Below are positions 4,503 through 5,102 of a stretch of 5,102 nt of DNA, piece by piece. The DNA is from Pseudomonadota bacterium (GTDB lineage Bacteria > Pseudomonadota > Gammaproteobacteria > Burkholderiales > SG8-39). The DNA lies in the NCBI GenBank assembly GCA_021848555.1, contig JAJZUN010000272.1, positions 1 through 5,102 of the forward strand, in the 5' to 3' direction. A program made the translations under genes and the position numbers. The first letter of the stretch is position 1. The number at the start of each line of letters is the position of its first letter. The notes beneath the pieces were generated by a model, which worked only from the letters and a program-made list of their open reading frames with translations, was not told the origin of the DNA and did not search any database.

Positions 4503-5102
4503 AGCGTCGAGACCTGCTGCGAGGGGGGGCGGCGTGGCTGGGTGCCGAGGCCAGTGGCGCACTCGCGCTTCCTGCGCCGGCCCCGTCCCAGCGAGCCTTG
4601 ATCATCGGCAACGCCGCGTACCAGCACGTGGGCAGGCTCATCAACCCGGGGCGCGACGCCCGCTTGCTGGCATCGACCCTGAGTCGCCTCGGGGTGGAAT
4701 GCACTTGCCTGACCGACTGCACCAACGGCCGGATGTCCCAGGCCGTCGACACCTTTGTCGTGGGGCTGCGGCGCGGGCCGGTGGATCTGGCCTGGTTCTA
4801 TTTCTCGGGCCATGGCGCCTACGTCGGCGGCCACAACGTGATGCTGGGCGTCGATACGGTGGTGAGTTCGCCGGCGGCGCTGCTGGCACAAGGCTTCGAT
4901 CTTGACGCGCTGCAAGGCATGCTCGAGCAGGCCAGGCCGCGCGCGGCGGTGCTGGTCGAGGACGCCTGCCGCAACAACCCCTTCGTGCAGGCCGGCGTGT
5001 CGGCGACGCGGGGGATCCACGCCAACCCCGGCCTGGTGCCGCGCGATTGGGGCGGGACGCTCACCGCGTATTCGACGGCGCCGTATACGCAGGCCATGGA
5101 TT
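4499..5102 (+). CDS. Caspase-like peptidase (C14 family) with Tat-type signal, 3' end beyond window
   Basis: First 201 codons of a caspase/metacaspase-fold cysteine protease. The GTG start at 4499 overlaps the preceding TGA (GTGA) and has GGAG at 4487-4490, eight bases upstream. The N-terminus KRRDLLRGGAAWLGA looks like a twin-arginine signal with a rather weak hydrophobic core, ending near the Ala/Pro run at about residue 28, so export to the periplasm is predicted. The catalytic domain starts QRALIIGNAAYQHVGRLINP. His105 lies in WFYFSGHG and Cys157 in VEDACRNNPF, both in the canonical context of prokaryotic caspases, so the dyad is intact. Asp155 precedes the Cys in the substrate-pocket region. 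TLTAYSTAP (187-195) matches the strand after the active site. Three cysteines in ECTCLTDC (67-74) are unusual and could form disulfides or bind metal outside the cytoplasm. Any C-terminal repeats, sensor or effector domains are not visible. Confidence 0.9.
   Translation, partial: MKRRDLLRGGAAWLGAEASGALALPAPAPSQRALIIGNAAYQHVGRLINPGRDARLLASTLSRLGVECTCLTDCTNGRMSQAVDTFVVGLRRGPVDLAWFYFSGHGAYVGGHNVMLGVDTVVSSPAALLAQGFDLDALQGMLEQARPRAAVLVEDACRNNPFVQAGVSATRGIHANPGLVPRDWGGTLTAYSTAPYTQAMD

Noticed and set aside
4009..4905. Plus-strand frame of 298 codons overlapping the anti-sigma and protease genes
   Set aside because: Its protein is an Arg/Ser/Pro-rich shadow, and the overlapping frames contain recognisable domains including the caspase active site.
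4358..5020. Minus-strand frame of 220 codons under the protease gene
   Set aside because: It is rich in His, Arg, Gln and Pro, lacks a ribosome binding site, and is antisense to a well-supported peptidase.
1..5102. CRISPR array, type III CRISPR genes, insertion-sequence ends or rRNA
   Set aside because: No regularly spaced repeats, Cas motifs, paired terminal repeats with target duplications, or rRNA signatures were found on reading both strands.

Overview
The window is GC-rich throughout apart from a short AT-rich patch near its left end, with codon use typical of a high-GC proteobacterium. A serine resolvase of a type common in gamma- and betaproteobacteria, and a 3' tRNA end of the proteobacterial tRNA-Ser type, fit that, but I cannot name a genus. 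The content looks accessory: a decayed recombinase next to a likely tRNA attachment-site remnant, then two divergently transcribed gene groups with no housekeeping genes.

Left edge (1-640). Positions 1-100 hold no gene I can defend. Positions 101-125 read like the 3' end of a tRNA-Ser including CCA, with no tRNA body upstream, which suggests a att-site scar. Overlapping it on the minus strand is a broken Tn3/Hin-type serine resolvase. It has an intact catalytic serine motif, an amber codon after residue 15, a frameshift near 487-495, and a C-terminal tail that replaces the usual helix-turn-helix and runs antisense through the tRNA scrap.

Minus-strand pair (643-2432). A 76-residue unknown protein with a good ribosome binding site overlaps by four bases (ATGA) a 520-codon frame. 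That frame joins a seven-helix membrane domain, a roughly 110-residue low-complexity linker and a second part that begins with a textbook Sec signal peptide. It is either an unusual fusion or two genes whose separating stop has been lost. The linker DNA contains three perfect inverted repeats.

Plus-strand operon (about 2695 to beyond 5102). Three tightly overlapping genes encode a divergent sigma-70/ECF-like factor, a single-pass membrane protein placed and built like an anti-sigma factor, and a caspase-like (peptidase C14) protease with an apparent twin-arginine signal and an intact His/Cys dyad, cut off by the window end. Overlaps of 19 and 4 bases imply translational coupling. A reasonable model, which is inference, is a transmembrane relay: sigma factor in the cytoplasm, anti-sigma bridging the membrane, protease in the periplasm acting on or restrained by the anti-sigma C-terminal domain. 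This operon is the most interesting content of the window.
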